Source of the DNA: Anaerolineae bacterium
GTDB lineage: Bacteria > Chloroflexota > Anaerolineae > Anaerolineales > Anaerolineaceae
Assembly: GCA_013178295.1 (NCBI GenBank)
Contig: JABLWW010000007.1
Span: forward strand, 62,001 to 126,000
Length of the DNA stretch: 64,000 nucleotides
Direction of reading: 5' to 3'
A program made the position numbers and the translations under genes. Under the pieces are notes generated by a model. The model searched no databases. It was not told the DNA's origin and saw only the letters and a program-made list of their open reading frames with translations. How positions within the stretch are numbered: the stretch's first letter is position 1; each line of letters opens with the position of its first letter. Below, piece by piece: positions 1 to 9,006 of the stretch.

Positions 1-1686
1 GATGTGGCAATCGGTGCTGCCTACGCCGGGCGGCGCGCTCTTGCCACCATGAAACACGTTGGCGTCAATGTTGCAGCAGATGCATTGTTTTATGCCGCCA
101 TGAGCGGCATTGAAGCGGGCCTGGTGCTTGTATCCGCCGATGACCCGGCCATGCACTCTTCACAAAATGAGCAGGACAATCGCCAGTATGCAAAGTTTGC
201 TCGTATCCCATGTCTGGAACCATCAGACAGCCAGCAAGCAAAAGACTTGACCATTGCCGCTTACGACCTCAGCGAGCAATTCGATACCCCCGTGTTATTA
301 CGGATGACCACGCGGTTATGCCACACCAGCACGCTTGTCGAAGTAAGCGAAACGCGTCTTCCGCCGCCAGGACCAAAACCTTATCCGCGCAACTACGAAA
401 AGTATGTAGATATCCCCGCTAATGCGCGCAAACGCCATCTGGTCATTGAGCAGCGTATTCGCGACCTGTGCGAACATGCTGAAACCTTCCCTTTCAACAC
501 TGTTGAGATGAAATCAAACCGCCTCGGTATTGTTACTGCGGGTGTTGCAGCACAATACGCCCGCGAGGTCTTCCCTGAAGCTAGTATCCTGCATCTGGGA
601 ATGAGCTATCCCCTGCCAAGAAAGCTGATCAAGGAATTTGCCAAAAAAGTCGAAAAACTTATCGTTCTGGAAGAGCTTGACCCCTTTATCGAGAGTGAAC
701 TACGTCTGATGGGTATCGATCTGTTTGAAGGCGTCGACTCACTCAGCGATACCCGTATGCCAAACGCAAAATCCATTTTCCCAATCACAGGGGAATTAGA
801 CCCCGGTATTGTGCGTTTCTGCGCCGAGAAAGCAGGGCTATTAGAGCCACCTACCACCCACCGCCCTGCAGCAGTTGATCTTAATCTGCCGGTGCGCCCA
901 CCTGTTCTCTGTCCGGGATGCCCGCACCGCAGTACATTTTATCTTCTCAACAAACTGAAAGTACCTGTCAACGGTGATATCGGCTGTTATTCACTAGGCG
1001 TCATTGCACCTCTCAACGCCATCCACACCATCGGTGCGATGGGTTCCAGCATCGCTGTAGCTCACGGCGCCGCTGTTGCAGGAGATAGCGAACGTCATGT
1101 AGCTGTTATCGGCGACTCCACCTTTTTCCACACCGGTGTGCCCGCCCTGATGAATGTGGCATACAACCAGAGCAACGTTATCACCATCATCATGGACAAT
1201 CGCGTTACCGGAATGACCGGACACCAGGAAAACCCGGGGACTGGTAAAACCCTGCAGGGCAAGGAAACTTGTGAAGTGGATATTGAAGCATTGGTACGTT
1301 CCATTGGCATTGACCTGGTCAAAACCGTGTCCGCCTATGACGTTGCCGCCATTGAGAAAACTCTCAAAGAGTGGATGAAACTGGATAAGCCCGCTGTGCT
1401 GATTACAAAAGAGGAATGCGCCCTGCTTCCCTCTGCTCGCCAGAGGTATTATCCCTTAGAGGTCAACACCGAGATCTGCAACGGATGCACCATCTGCTTC
1501 CGCATTGGCTGCCCTGCCATTTCAAAGTCCGAACAGCTTCATGAAGTCTACAAACGCCCGCTGGCAAAAATTGATCCCTCTCTCTGTACCGGCTGCGAGA
1601 TCTGCGCGCAGGTCTGTCCCCGCAATGCCATCCTCTTCCGTCAACAGGCAAAGGAAAAACGCGAACAAGCTGAGGTAAAGAAATGA
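1..1686 (+). CDS. iorA: Indolepyruvate:ferredoxin oxidoreductase alpha subunit (5' end outside window)
   Basis: Catalytic subunit of the cytoplasmic enzyme that oxidatively decarboxylates aryl pyruvates (from aromatic amino acid transamination) to aryl-acetyl-CoA with reduction of ferredoxin. The frame is open from base 1 without a start context, and the first residues fit the family some 45-50 positions in, so the true start lies to the left. Visible are the TPP-binding half (GDIGCYSLG, then GDSTFFHTG) and, near the C-terminus, two ferredoxin-type clusters: CNGCTIC followed by GCP, and CTGCEICAQVCP. The stop overlaps the iorB start by four bases (ATGA), so the two subunits are translationally coupled. 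Confidence 0.95.
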   Translation, partial: DVAIGAAYAGRRALATMKHVGVNVAADALFYAAMSGIEAGLVLVSADDPAMHSSQNEQDNRQYAKFARIPCLEPSDSQQAKDLTIAAYDLSEQFDTPVLLRMTTRLCHTSTLVEVSETRLPPPGPKPYPRNYEKYVDIPANARKRHLVIEQRIRDLCEHAETFPFNTVEMKSNRLGIVTAGVAAQYAREVFPEASILHLGMSYPLPRKLIKEFAKKVEKLIVLEELDPFIESELRLMGIDLFEGVDSLSDTRMPNAKSIFPITGELDPGIVRFCAEKAGLLEPPTTHRPAAVDLNLPVRPPVLCPGCPHRSTFYLLNKLKVPVNGDIGCYSLGVIAPLNAIHTIGAMGSSIAVAHGAAVAGDSERHVAVIGDSTFFHTGVPALMNVAYNQSNVITIIMDNRVTGMTGHQENPGTGKTLQGKETCEVDIEALVRSIGIDLVKTVSAYDVAAIEKTLKEWMKLDKPAVLITKEECALLPSARQRYYPLEVNTEICNGCTICFRIGCPAISKSEQLHEVYKRPLAKIDPSLCTGCEICAQVCPRNAILFRQQAKEKREQAEVKK

Positions 1687-2309
1687 ACCCGATAAAATTT
1701 GATCCCAAAGCAGCTCCTGTCAATTTTCTCCTCACTGGTGTAGGCGGCCAGGGTACCATTTTGGCAAGCAACGTGATCGCCGAGGTCGGTATCGGTGCAG
1801 GACTGGATGCCAAACAGGCAGAGGTTCACGGCATGTCACAACGCGGCGGCAGCGTTACCTCACAGGTGCGATGGGCACCCAAGGTATTTTCACCCTTGAT
1901 TGCTAAAGGCGACAGCGATATCCTCATTGCCTTTGAGAAGCTGGAAGCCGTCCGTTTTATTGACTACATCAAACCTGGAGGGCTTGCCCTGATTAACGAC
2001 CACTGTATTGCACCGATCACCGTCAGCGCTGGCAACGCCGAGTATCCAGATGATCAGACAATCCATGCAACCATTGCTCGCTACACCTCAAACGCCTACT
2101 GGGTGCAGGGGCAAAAAATCGCTTTGGAACTGGGCAACCCGCGGGTCACTAATGTTGTCCTTCTTGGAGCACTATCGGCTTTTATTACCCTTCCCGAAGA
2201 ACAATGGCTGCAAGCTATCGCCCGGCGTGTGCCCGAAAAACATCTTGCGCTCAACAAAAAAGCATTTGAAATGGGACGAAAGGAAATCCAATTTTCGCAA
2301 AACCCTTGA
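1683..2309 (+). CDS. iorB: Indolepyruvate:ferredoxin oxidoreductase beta subunit
   Basis: Partner of IorA in the arylpyruvate oxidoreductase, homologous to the gamma domain of 2-oxoacid:ferredoxin oxidoreductases. The 208 residues match the usual length of about 200. The N-terminal glycine-rich segment (LLTGVGGQGTILASNV) and the following AEVHGMSQRGGSV are the family signatures. The start is fixed by the ATGA overlap with iorA. The stop codon lies inside the -35 box of the promoter for the downstream T-box leader, so the iorAB and trpB2 transcription units abut. Confidence 0.95.
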   Translation: MNPIKFDPKAAPVNFLLTGVGGQGTILASNVIAEVGIGAGLDAKQAEVHGMSQRGGSVTSQVRWAPKVFSPLIAKGDSDILIAFEKLEAVRFIDYIKPGGLALINDHCIAPITVSAGNAEYPDDQTIHATIARYTSNAYWVQGQKIALELGNPRVTNVVLLGALSAFITLPEEQWLQAIARRVPEKHLALNKKAFEMGRKEIQFSQNP

Positions 2310-2333
2310 CAAACGAAACAAAGTTCATATAAT
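2306..2333 (+). promoter_or_regulatory. Consensus sigma70-type promoter for the T-box/trpB2 unit
   Basis: TTGACA at 2306-2311 and TATAAT at 2328-2333 are separated by 16 bases. Both hexamers match consensus perfectly. The -35 box overlaps the iorB stop codon. Transcription would begin near 2340, just before the T-box stem I. Confidence 0.85.
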
Positions 2334-2354
2334 AAGCCCAATCGCATACAGAAA

Positions 2355-2675
2355 GACTGTGAAGAGGACGAGTACGCAGTACTCAGGCGGCACAGAGAGC
2401 AGGATCAGGTGAAAGCCTGCACGCACCGTACTGTGGAATGGACCTCGGAGTTGCAGGGCAAAAGTGAATAACAAGTAGTCCGCGCCGGAGATGCCACCGT
2501 TATCAGGGCAAAGGGTATAAACAGCATGATGTGAATGCTGTCGTACTCAAAAGAGTGAGGCTGGCTTTTCCCTGTGTGTCGCACCCAGGGATTTTTGATT
2601 AAAACATACAGCCTAAGTTGGGTGGCACCACGGACACGGCGTTCGTCCCATAGCGGATGAGCGCCGTGCCTTTTT
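2355..2675 (+). promoter_or_regulatory. T-box riboswitch, specifier UGG (tryptophan)
   Basis: An untranslated leader that senses uncharged tRNA. Stem I carries the conserved AGTA loop-E element (2371-2374), an AGAGAG bulge (2394-2399), the distal GGTGAAAGCC motif (2408-2417) and, on the 3' side, GAA-TGG-A with the specifier TGG at 2439-2441, paired below by GAGG/CCTC. The T-box sequence GGGTGGCACCACGG (2620-2633) contains the TGGC bulge that pairs with the tRNA acceptor end. A terminator overlaps the antiterminator. The tryptophan specifier agrees with the tryptophan synthase gene downstream. The whole 2310-2706 interval is this regulatory leader. Confidence 0.93.
2635..2675 (+). terminator. 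T-box-controlled intrinsic terminator
   Basis: CACGGCGTTCGTCC (2635-2648) pairs, with G-U pairs, to GGATGAGCGCCGTG (2655-2668). The stem is followed by CC and a TTTTT run at 2671-2675. It is mutually exclusive with the T-box antiterminator. Confidence 0.9.
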
Positions 2676-2706
2676 AATCATTTTTTATTTTTTACGGAGG
2701 TTAACT

Positions 2707-4080
2707 ATGTCTCAACAAACTCGTTTCTTACTTGGCGAAGCGGATATCCCGCGCTACTGGTACAACATCAATGCCGACAACCCCATCCCCCCGGCCCCAG
2801 TGCTCAATCCAATGACCCTTGAGCCAGTTACACCAGACTTTCTCTCCGCTATCTTTCCCATGTCGCTCATCCTTCAGGAAATCAGCACAGAGCGCTACAT
2901 CGAAATTCCTGAAGAAGTCCGCGAAATCTACAAACTATGGAGACCCACTCCGCTTATCCGCGCCCGCCGTCTGGAACAAGCGTTACAGACTCCTGCGCAT
3001 ATTTACTACAAGTACGAAGGCGGTTCCCCATCCGGAAGCCACAAAAGCAATACCGCTGTAGCCCAGGCATTCTACAACAAGGCAGCCGGAACAAAGGCAA
3101 TCACCACCGAAACCGGTGCTGGTCAATGGGGCTCTGCCCTCTCGATGGCATGTGCTTTCTTTGACATTGCATTGGAAGTGTACATGGTCAAAGTTTCTTA
3201 TGAGCAAAAGCCTTACCGCCGCTATTTGATGGAGACATACAACGCGCAGGTCTTTGCCAGTCCCAGCGACCGCACCCAGGCCGGGCGCGCCATCCGCGCC
3301 CAAGACCCGGACAGCCCTGGTTCATTGGGCATCGCCATCTCCGAAGCTGTAGAAATGGCTGCCACATCCAACGGGGCAAAAAAGTACAGTCTCGGCTCCG
3401 TCCTCAACCATGTTTTGCTACACCAAACTGTCATTGGGGAAGAGGCGCTCAAGCAAATGGACATGGCTGGCGAATATCCCGATGTGGTCATCGGTTGTGT
3501 TGGCGGAGGGTCAAACTTCTCCGGTATCGCTTTCCCATTCCTGCGCGAGAACCTGAAAAACGGCGCCCGTACGCGCCTTTTGGCAGTTGAACCCCAGGCT
3601 GCACCTTCCATCACCAGAGGCATGTATGCTTTTGACTACGGTGACACAGCTCGTATGGCACCCGTTGTTAAGATGCACACATTAGGACACGATTTTATTC
3701 CGCCTAAAATCCATGCTGGCGGCTTGCGCTACCATGGGATGGCGCCCACCCTGTCAGCGCTTTGCGACGCCGGTTACATCGAGGCAAAAGCAGTCTCACA
3801 GGTAAGCGTGTTTGAAGCTGGTGTCATGTTTGCCCGTAGCGAAGGTATCCTCCCCGCCCCCGAGTCAGCACACGCCATTCGCGCTGCCATTGATGAAGCT
3901 CTCCAGGCACGCCAAACAGGCGAAAAACGCGTGATTTTATTCAATCTCTCTGGTCATGGGCACTTCGACCTCAGCGCTTATGAAGCTTTCAACAGCGGAA
4001 GATTGCAGGACGACACGCTGCCAGAGTCGGTCATTACAACACTCAAGGAAAGATTGCCAGTTGTAGAAGTCATGGCATAA
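2707..4080 (+). CDS. trpB: Tryptophan synthase beta chain, TrpB2 type
   Basis: PLP enzyme making L-tryptophan from indole and serine. At 457 residues it is the long TrpB2 form, not the roughly 400-residue TrpB1 that pairs with TrpA. The PLP lysine sits in [13 protein letters not shown] (residues about 105-117), and the phosphate-binding loop is [17 protein letters not shown] ribosome site (2696-2700) precedes the ATG. No trpA is adjacent, so it may act alone to salvage indole. Indole is close to the chemistry of the IorAB substrate next door. Regulation by the tryptophan T-box supports a biosynthetic or salvage role. Confidence 0.94.
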   Translation: MSQQTRFLLGEADIPRYWYNINADNPIPPAPVLNPMTLEPVTPDFLSAIFPMSLILQEISTERYIEIPEEVREIYKLWRPTPLIRARRLEQALQTPAHIYYKYEGGSPSGSHKSNTAVAQAFYNKAAGTKAITTETGAGQWGSALSMACAFFDIALEVYMVKVSYEQKPYRRYLMETYNAQVFASPSDRTQAGRAIRAQDPDSPGSLGIAISEAVEMAATSNGAKKYSLGSVLNHVLLHQTVIGEEALKQMDMAGEYPDVVIGCVGGGSNFSGIAFPFLRENLKNGARTRLLAVEPQAAPSITRGMYAFDYGDTARMAPVVKMHTLGHDFIPPKIHAGGLRYHGMAPTLSALCDAGYIEAKAVSQVSVFEAGVMFARSEGILPAPESAHAIRAAIDEALQARQTGEKRVILFNLSGHGHFDLSAYEAFNSGRLQDDTLPESVITTLKERLPVVEVMA

Positions 4081-4105
4081 ACAAACCCAAATATCTTCTC
4101 TCGTA

Positions 4106-4162
4106 CGGCTCACGTGCGTTGGAAAGTCAGAATGAACTCCTGACTCGCCAGCCCGTGAGCCG
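4106..4162. terminator. Nested inverted repeat between convergent genes
   Basis: CGGCTCACG (4106-4114) pairs with CGTGAGCCG (4154-4162), and inside it AGTCAG (4125-4130) pairs with CTGACT (4140-4145). It lies exactly between convergent trpB2 and the FIST gene. There is no clear T run on either side, so a terminator role is only likely. Confidence 0.45.
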
Positions 4163-4164
4163 AC

Positions 4165-5322
4165 TCATTCACCCCGCCTGCCAATAAGAACAACCTGTAA
4201 ATGTTGATTGAGCACCTGCGGTGCTTGAGATAATGCCTCACGATGAATTTGCCCGTACGTATACGCGCCAATCAAGGGGATCTCCCCCAAAACCTGGCGC
4301 AGCTGTTCCATAACACTTTGAAGCCGATCATTAAACAAATACCGCCAGGCAACATCAACAAACAACAACGCAAGAACCGGGCTGGCTTCTCTCAGTTCTT
4401 GAAGCGCCTGCAAGGCAGCCAACTTGACCGCTTCGAGGCAGGCTTGTGTATCACCCACCAGCAAGTGTGCTATCTGTCCCTCAGCTACTGAAGCATTCAT
4501 TCGCAAACTTCCGTCCTGATTCACCCCCAGCGGTGAGCGTAGCAGTAGCGCTTTGCTGCCCGGAAAATGCTCAACACCCAGCGGATATAGGCGCACAAGT
4601 TCCGACCACGGCTGCACCACCCAGTTTTCCACAGGACGTCCAAATATCCGTGAATAGACTTCAACAGCAGCAACTCCATCCAAAGATTTGATACTTCTCT
4701 CCACAACACTCCCCACAGTAAACAACATGCCCGTCTCCTGCCAGCCATGCCCATTCCCCGCGCCCACTGCGCAACGCCCGCCAAGCGCCAGAAATGAGAT
4801 CGCGCCTTCCTCAACATGACCGCCCCCTATCTGATATGCCCCGTGCTCATCATCACCACAGGCAAATCCTCCACATACTGGAAAACCATACTGACCCAAA
4901 ACTTCGTAAACGCGATCCGGAGGAGGCTGAATACCATCCGCTGCCAGAAGCATCCCACTAACGTCTCCTGATTCCTGCAACCCGCGAACAACCGCATCCA
5001 CTTCATCAAACATATCTCTACCAACACACTCCACCTGCACCTTGTATTCCCTCCCACATAAGATCGCTACCACCACACAACGATCCTGTTCACCATTTGA
5101 GAGAATAGGGGCAATGGTAGAAAACCCCCAAAGGGGAATACCACCCAAAAGAGCATTTAACCCCCTCATAACACTTCTCATATCATATTCTTTACAGACA
5201 AAAGCTACCGCCAACGTTGGTCGCGCCGTTCCCATCTTGCCAAGAGCCTTTTCTGACGCTTCGCGTGCAGCTTTATAACCATCTAGTCCCTGCCCCATAC
5301 CCCAAAAGACCTCTTGTACCAT
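4165..5322 (-). CDS. FIST-domain sensory protein
   Basis: A protein of 385 residues built from a FIST_N domain (about 20-215) and a FIST_C domain (about 225-370). The family is a predicted small-ligand sensor often tied to signal transduction. Typical features are the small-residue repeats (GGFACGDDEHG, GAISFLALGG) and the C-terminal block ending in PLIGAYTYGQI. No signal peptide or membrane segment is visible. A strong AAGGAGGTG site overlaps the end of the upstream histidine kinase gene, only 15 bases away, so both are one operon. It probably supplies or modulates an input for that kinase, but the ligand is unknown. Confidence 0.85.
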   Translation of the reverse strand: MVQEVFWGMGQGLDGYKAAREASEKALGKMGTARPTLAVAFVCKEYDMRSVMRGLNALLGGIPLWGFSTIAPILSNGEQDRCVVVAILCGREYKVQVECVGRDMFDEVDAVVRGLQESGDVSGMLLAADGIQPPPDRVYEVLGQYGFPVCGGFACGDDEHGAYQIGGGHVEEGAISFLALGGRCAVGAGNGHGWQETGMLFTVGSVVERSIKSLDGVAAVEVYSRIFGRPVENWVVQPWSELVRLYPLGVEHFPGSKALLLRSPLGVNQDGSLRMNASVAEGQIAHLLVGDTQACLEAVKLAALQALQELREASPVLALLFVDVAWRYLFNDRLQSVMEQLRQVLGEIPLIGAYTYGQIHREALSQAPQVLNQHLQVVLIGRRGE

Positions 5323-5337
5323 ACCTATCCCACCTCC

Positions 5338-8337
5338 TTACCCGGCTACCGGCACAGTAAAGTGAAAGGTTGTCCCCACACGATACTCACTTTCAAACCA
5401 GATACGCCCGCCCTGCATCTCAACCAGGCTTTTGGTAATATTCAGCCCCAGCCCAGTGCCGGGCGCCTCACGCGCTTTCGGATCCTCAGAACGGAAAAAC
5501 TTCTGAAAAATCTTCTTTTGGTCCTCCGGGCTGATACCATACCCTGTGTCCGTAACCCAGAAATGAACCACCTTTGATGCGCCATTTTCATCCCACCGAT
5601 TGTCAGATGCTTCAGCAGATAAAAACAACTTTCCGCCAGTGGGGGTATATTTATGCGCGTTGCTGACCAGATTGGTCATCACCTGCGTCAAGCGCGTGCG
5701 GTCAGCCCAAACATCAGGCAAATCGTCCGGGTAATCAATGACCAATTCCTGACTCTTCTCGTCAATCTGCCGCCTCATTGACCGAATAACCTCATCCAGG
5801 ACCTCGCGCGGCTTGAGTGCTTTAAAGTCTAAGCGTAAACGGTTCGCCTCAATCCGCGATACATCTGCCAGATCAGATACCAGGGTTGCCATCCGTTCTA
5901 CATTCGCCTTGATGGTGGCTAAGAAATTCGCCTGTGATTCGGTTACCGGCCCAACCGCACCAGCTGCTAGCAATTCAGTATACCCCTTGATGGAAGTCAT
6001 CGGGTTTTTCAGCTCGTGTGAAACAAAAGAGACAAACTCACTTTTTGCCATATTTGCTGCCTGAACAGCTGCATACAGCTGCGCGTTTGCAATCGCAATA
6101 GAAGCCTGATCGCTTAAGCGTTGTAAGAAGCCAAGCATATCTTCCCTGTTTACAACAGATGCACTCTCAAGCACCAATAATCCTATCGTCTTTTGCTCGC
6201 GTTGAATTGGGGTGATCAGCTGAGTTTTTGCTTGCAATAAAAACCCCTCCTGCTCAGACGATAACAAAAATTCCCGCGGAACTCCCCCGGCAACGACCTC
6301 CTGCAAATGACGTTGGTCAACGGGAATCAGCAAATCCGGGAATGCATGAAGTTCATCCGTATACCCCTGAAAAGCCATCACTTTTAAACATTCGCCTTCG
6401 ATAAGCCCTACCATGCCTGCCTGAAACTCCGTCTGCCTCAATGCCCAATCCAACGTAATGGTCATCGCACGCGTAACGTCCAGGCTGGTATTCAATTCAC
6501 GCCCGATGCGCTGTAAAACAGAGAGTTCCTCAACGCGCGAGGCCAAAGCCTGGTCTGTCATTGTGTATAGTCTGGCATTTTGAATAGCCACTACCGCCTG
6601 GGCAGCAAAAGCTGTGAGCAAATCCTGATCCTCGCGTGAAAAAGGTTCTCTGTTTCTCTTGTTGATCACCTCAATCACACCTACCACTTTATCCAGCAAG
6701 ATCATTGGCACAACCAGCACCGCCCGGGTTACAAAACCGGTTTCCTGATCCGTTTTTGAAAACCACTCCGAAGAAGATAGCACATCATTTACAATAACAG
6801 GGCTTTTCTCCACAACTGCTTTCCCCACCAGCCCACTGCCGGGTGCCATTCTGCGATTGATCAAATCCTGAGCTACCGGGCCTAGCACCACTCGAAAAAC
6901 CAGCTCACCCGTCTGTTCGTCAACCAACAACAAACTGCCCGCTTCACATGAAAGAATATCTACGGCACTCTGCATGATATTTTGCAGCAAGGGTTCAAGC
7001 TCCAGCGTAGATGTCAGCTGGCGCGAGACTTCGTTCAAGCTTTTTAAGTGACGCTCACGTCTTTGGGTTTCTTCCAAAAGCCGGGCTTTGATAATCGCGC
7101 CCGCCGCCTGGTCGGCGATCGCCTGAAGCAGATTCAATTGCTCTGCCGTATAACGCACCGCGACATCCCGCGAAGCCAGGTTCATCATGCCAATCGTTTC
7201 TGCCCCAGCGTTTAAGGGCACCCCTAACCAGGCTAGAACACCTGGGCGGTCAACCGGGAAACCGCGCGCTTTGCACTCTCTTGCATAGTCCGCGGTAATA
7301 ACCGAACGCCGCTGACGTATTACCTCCTGCTCCAATAGTTGATCGCCGCCATCAAGCGGCTTGTTCTCCAACTGGTGCAAGCGCTCTCCATTTTCAATGT
7401 AAAAAATATGAGTCAAAGCTCCCGTCTGTTCATCGGACAAAAGAATACGAAAATCGTCCAATGGAATAATTTGCGAAGTTTGAGCGTAAATCAGCTCCAG
7501 AATATCATCCAAAGACAGTGTAACATTAATGCCTTGCGCAACGAGCGCAAGCACATTCATCTCACGCACGCGCTCTTCCATTCTCGCGATCACCTGTGCG
7601 CGCTCAATCGCCACTGCGGCTTGATCACTGATTGCATCCAGGAATACTATTTCACGAGGCGAATACACTCTACCGGTAACATGAGGGCCAAGAGCAATCC
7701 AGCCTGCCAACCTCTCCTGGCCGACCAGCGGGGTATAGATGTGCGCGCCAAGGAGGCGAATGCGATTCGCCTCAGGCTGCAAATTTTTCGGCAAAGCTCC
7801 TAAAGAGATGCGCCAGGGCTCCCGCATCGAGCTCAATTGCTGCACCAGTTGACTGTTTGCCGAGAAACGTATATCGCTGGTGGGGCTGCGCGTCTCATCA
7901 TACGTGGCAACATATTCGTCACAAAGCGGATCATACAGGTAGATATGCAATATGGAGGGCGCCAGAGTTTTCTCCAGATACTGACGCACAAGCTTGACAA
8001 TCTCTGCTAGCCCAACCGCTCCCGTAAGATCAGAGCTGAAGTCTTGCAAACGTTCCTGATATACCTTTGCCCCACGGAAAAATAACTTGTCAATCGTCTT
8101 TTCAAGCTCCATACGCAGAGGCAAAATAAGCAACGCCAAAATAAAAACAACAACTCCAACCAGAACAGGGTTCCTATATGGGAAAATTTGGTGAAAAATG
8201 ACGCCAAACCCGCTTACCATCAAGGCATACCCCAACGCCAGTAACAAAAGCAAAAGACTGTAAACCAGCGCCTGCTTGACAACAAAATCTCTTCGCACCA
8301 GACGGCGCAGACTAAAAAAACGGGAAATTTGTGCCAT
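5338..8337 (-). CDS. Membrane-anchored multi-GAF sensor histidine kinase
   Basis: About 999 residues. Two hydrophobic segments near the N-terminus (about 22-45 and 55-78) are followed by four GAF-type domains (about 105-255, 270-420, 440-590, 610-750). Then come HisKA with the phospho-acceptor His in FVSHELKNP, and a HATPase domain with N (NLVSNAHKY), G1 (DTGYGIS) and G2 (GTGLGL) boxes. I chose the ATG at 8337. A TTG at 8385, next to the stop of the preceding NusG-like gene, would add 16 polar residues. It lies between the NusG-like and FIST genes in one operon. No cognate response regulator with an output domain is adjacent. Confidence 0.88.
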   Translation of the reverse strand: MAQISRFFSLRRLVRRDFVVKQALVYSLLLLLLALGYALMVSGFGVIFHQIFPYRNPVLVGVVVFILALLILPLRMELEKTIDKLFFRGAKVYQERLQDFSSDLTGAVGLAEIVKLVRQYLEKTLAPSILHIYLYDPLCDEYVATYDETRSPTSDIRFSANSQLVQQLSSMREPWRISLGALPKNLQPEANRIRLLGAHIYTPLVGQERLAGWIALGPHVTGRVYSPREIVFLDAISDQAAVAIERAQVIARMEERVREMNVLALVAQGINVTLSLDDILELIYAQTSQIIPLDDFRILLSDEQTGALTHIFYIENGERLHQLENKPLDGGDQLLEQEVIRQRRSVITADYARECKARGFPVDRPGVLAWLGVPLNAGAETIGMMNLASRDVAVRYTAEQLNLLQAIADQAAGAIIKARLLEETQRRERHLKSLNEVSRQLTSTLELEPLLQNIMQSAVDILSCEAGSLLLVDEQTGELVFRVVLGPVAQDLINRRMAPGSGLVGKAVVEKSPVIVNDVLSSSEWFSKTDQETGFVTRAVLVVPMILLDKVVGVIEVINKRNREPFSREDQDLLTAFAAQAVVAIQNARLYTMTDQALASRVEELSVLQRIGRELNTSLDVTRAMTITLDWALRQTEFQAGMVGLIEGECLKVMAFQGYTDELHAFPDLLIPVDQRHLQEVVAGGVPREFLLSSEQEGFLLQAKTQLITPIQREQKTIGLLVLESASVVNREDMLGFLQRLSDQASIAIANAQLYAAVQAANMAKSEFVSFVSHELKNPMTSIKGYTELLAAGAVGPVTESQANFLATIKANVERMATLVSDLADVSRIEANRLRLDFKALKPREVLDEVIRSMRRQIDEKSQELVIDYPDDLPDVWADRTRLTQVMTNLVSNAHKYTPTGGKLFLSAEASDNRWDENGASKVVHFWVTDTGYGISPEDQKKIFQKFFRSEDPKAREAPGTGLGLNITKSLVEMQGGRIWFESEYRVGTTFHFTVPVAG

Positions 8338-8381
8338 ATTCTCACCAATCCTTCCAGCGCGGCGAGCTTCGCTGCTCTTTG

Positions 8382-8894
8382 TCAATTTGCTATCTTCTGT
8401 ATCTGATTCGCACGCAGTTCCAGCGGCAGCAGAGCGCGGTCGCTCAACATTTGCAACAGCACACGCACGCGATCCGACCCAGAAATCCGCACATCAAACA
8501 ATGCTTCATACCCTCGAAAAGGTCCATCCTGAATAATGACTTTATCGCCAGCCTCCAGGCCGCTACCATCATCCTGTTCAAGGATATCCCATTTACCAAT
8601 TTTATGTCGCAGAGAGTTAACAAATCCCTCTGGCACCACAGCTGGCTCTCCACCAAATGCCACCAGCCCTGTAGCATAAGGCATGTATTGCAGGGTCGAA
8701 ATACCAATCACCTCCAGATCAGCGCGAACAAACAAATAGCCAGGGAAATAAGGTACAACCTTACGCGCTCTCGGATTAACGGGTTTCACCCGCAAACGCG
8801 GATAAAACACGTTTAATCCGCTACGCAGCAATTGCCGCCAGAGCAGTTCTTCTTTATGTGGATGGCTGTGCATCACATACCAGTTTTCAGCCAT
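8382..8894 (-). CDS. NusG-family specialised transcription elongation factor (RfaH/LoaP-like)
   Basis: A protein of 170 residues with an N-terminal NGN domain (ENWYVMHSHPHKE, then PYFPGYLFVRADL) and a C-terminal KOW motif (GDKVIIQDGPFRGYEAL). Housekeeping NusG normally sits beside secE and the L11/L1 genes. This one heads a sensor operon, so it is likely a paralogue acting on particular transcripts. Its stop is next to the alternative start of the histidine kinase. Whether it acts on its own operon or on distant targets cannot be told from the sequence. Confidence 0.82.
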   Translation of the reverse strand: MAENWYVMHSHPHKEELLWRQLLRSGLNVFYPRLRVKPVNPRARKVVPYFPGYLFVRADLEVIGISTLQYMPYATGLVAFGGEPAVVPEGFVNSLRHKIGKWDILEQDDGSGLEAGDKVIIQDGPFRGYEALFDVRISGSDRVRVLLQMLSDRALLPLELRANQIQKIAN

Positions 8895-8940
8895 AGACCG
8901 TTTGCTCTTTCAAATCCATTTCACATACCTTCACATCTTC

Positions 8941-8957
8941 GTATAATATTATTATAC
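8941..8957. promoter_or_regulatory. Palindromic, possibly bidirectional -10 region
   Basis: GTATAATATTATTATAC is a perfect inverted repeat lying between divergent genes. It presents TATAAT on the plus strand (8942-8947) and on the minus strand (8951-8956). A TTCACA at 8920-8925 could be a weak -35 box for the plus strand. No good -35 box is seen for the minus strand. Confidence 0.5.
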
Positions 8958-9006
8958 CTTTATCCAATCAGCTTACTTTAATTCCCACAAATTTGTTTGT
9001 TGCCCC

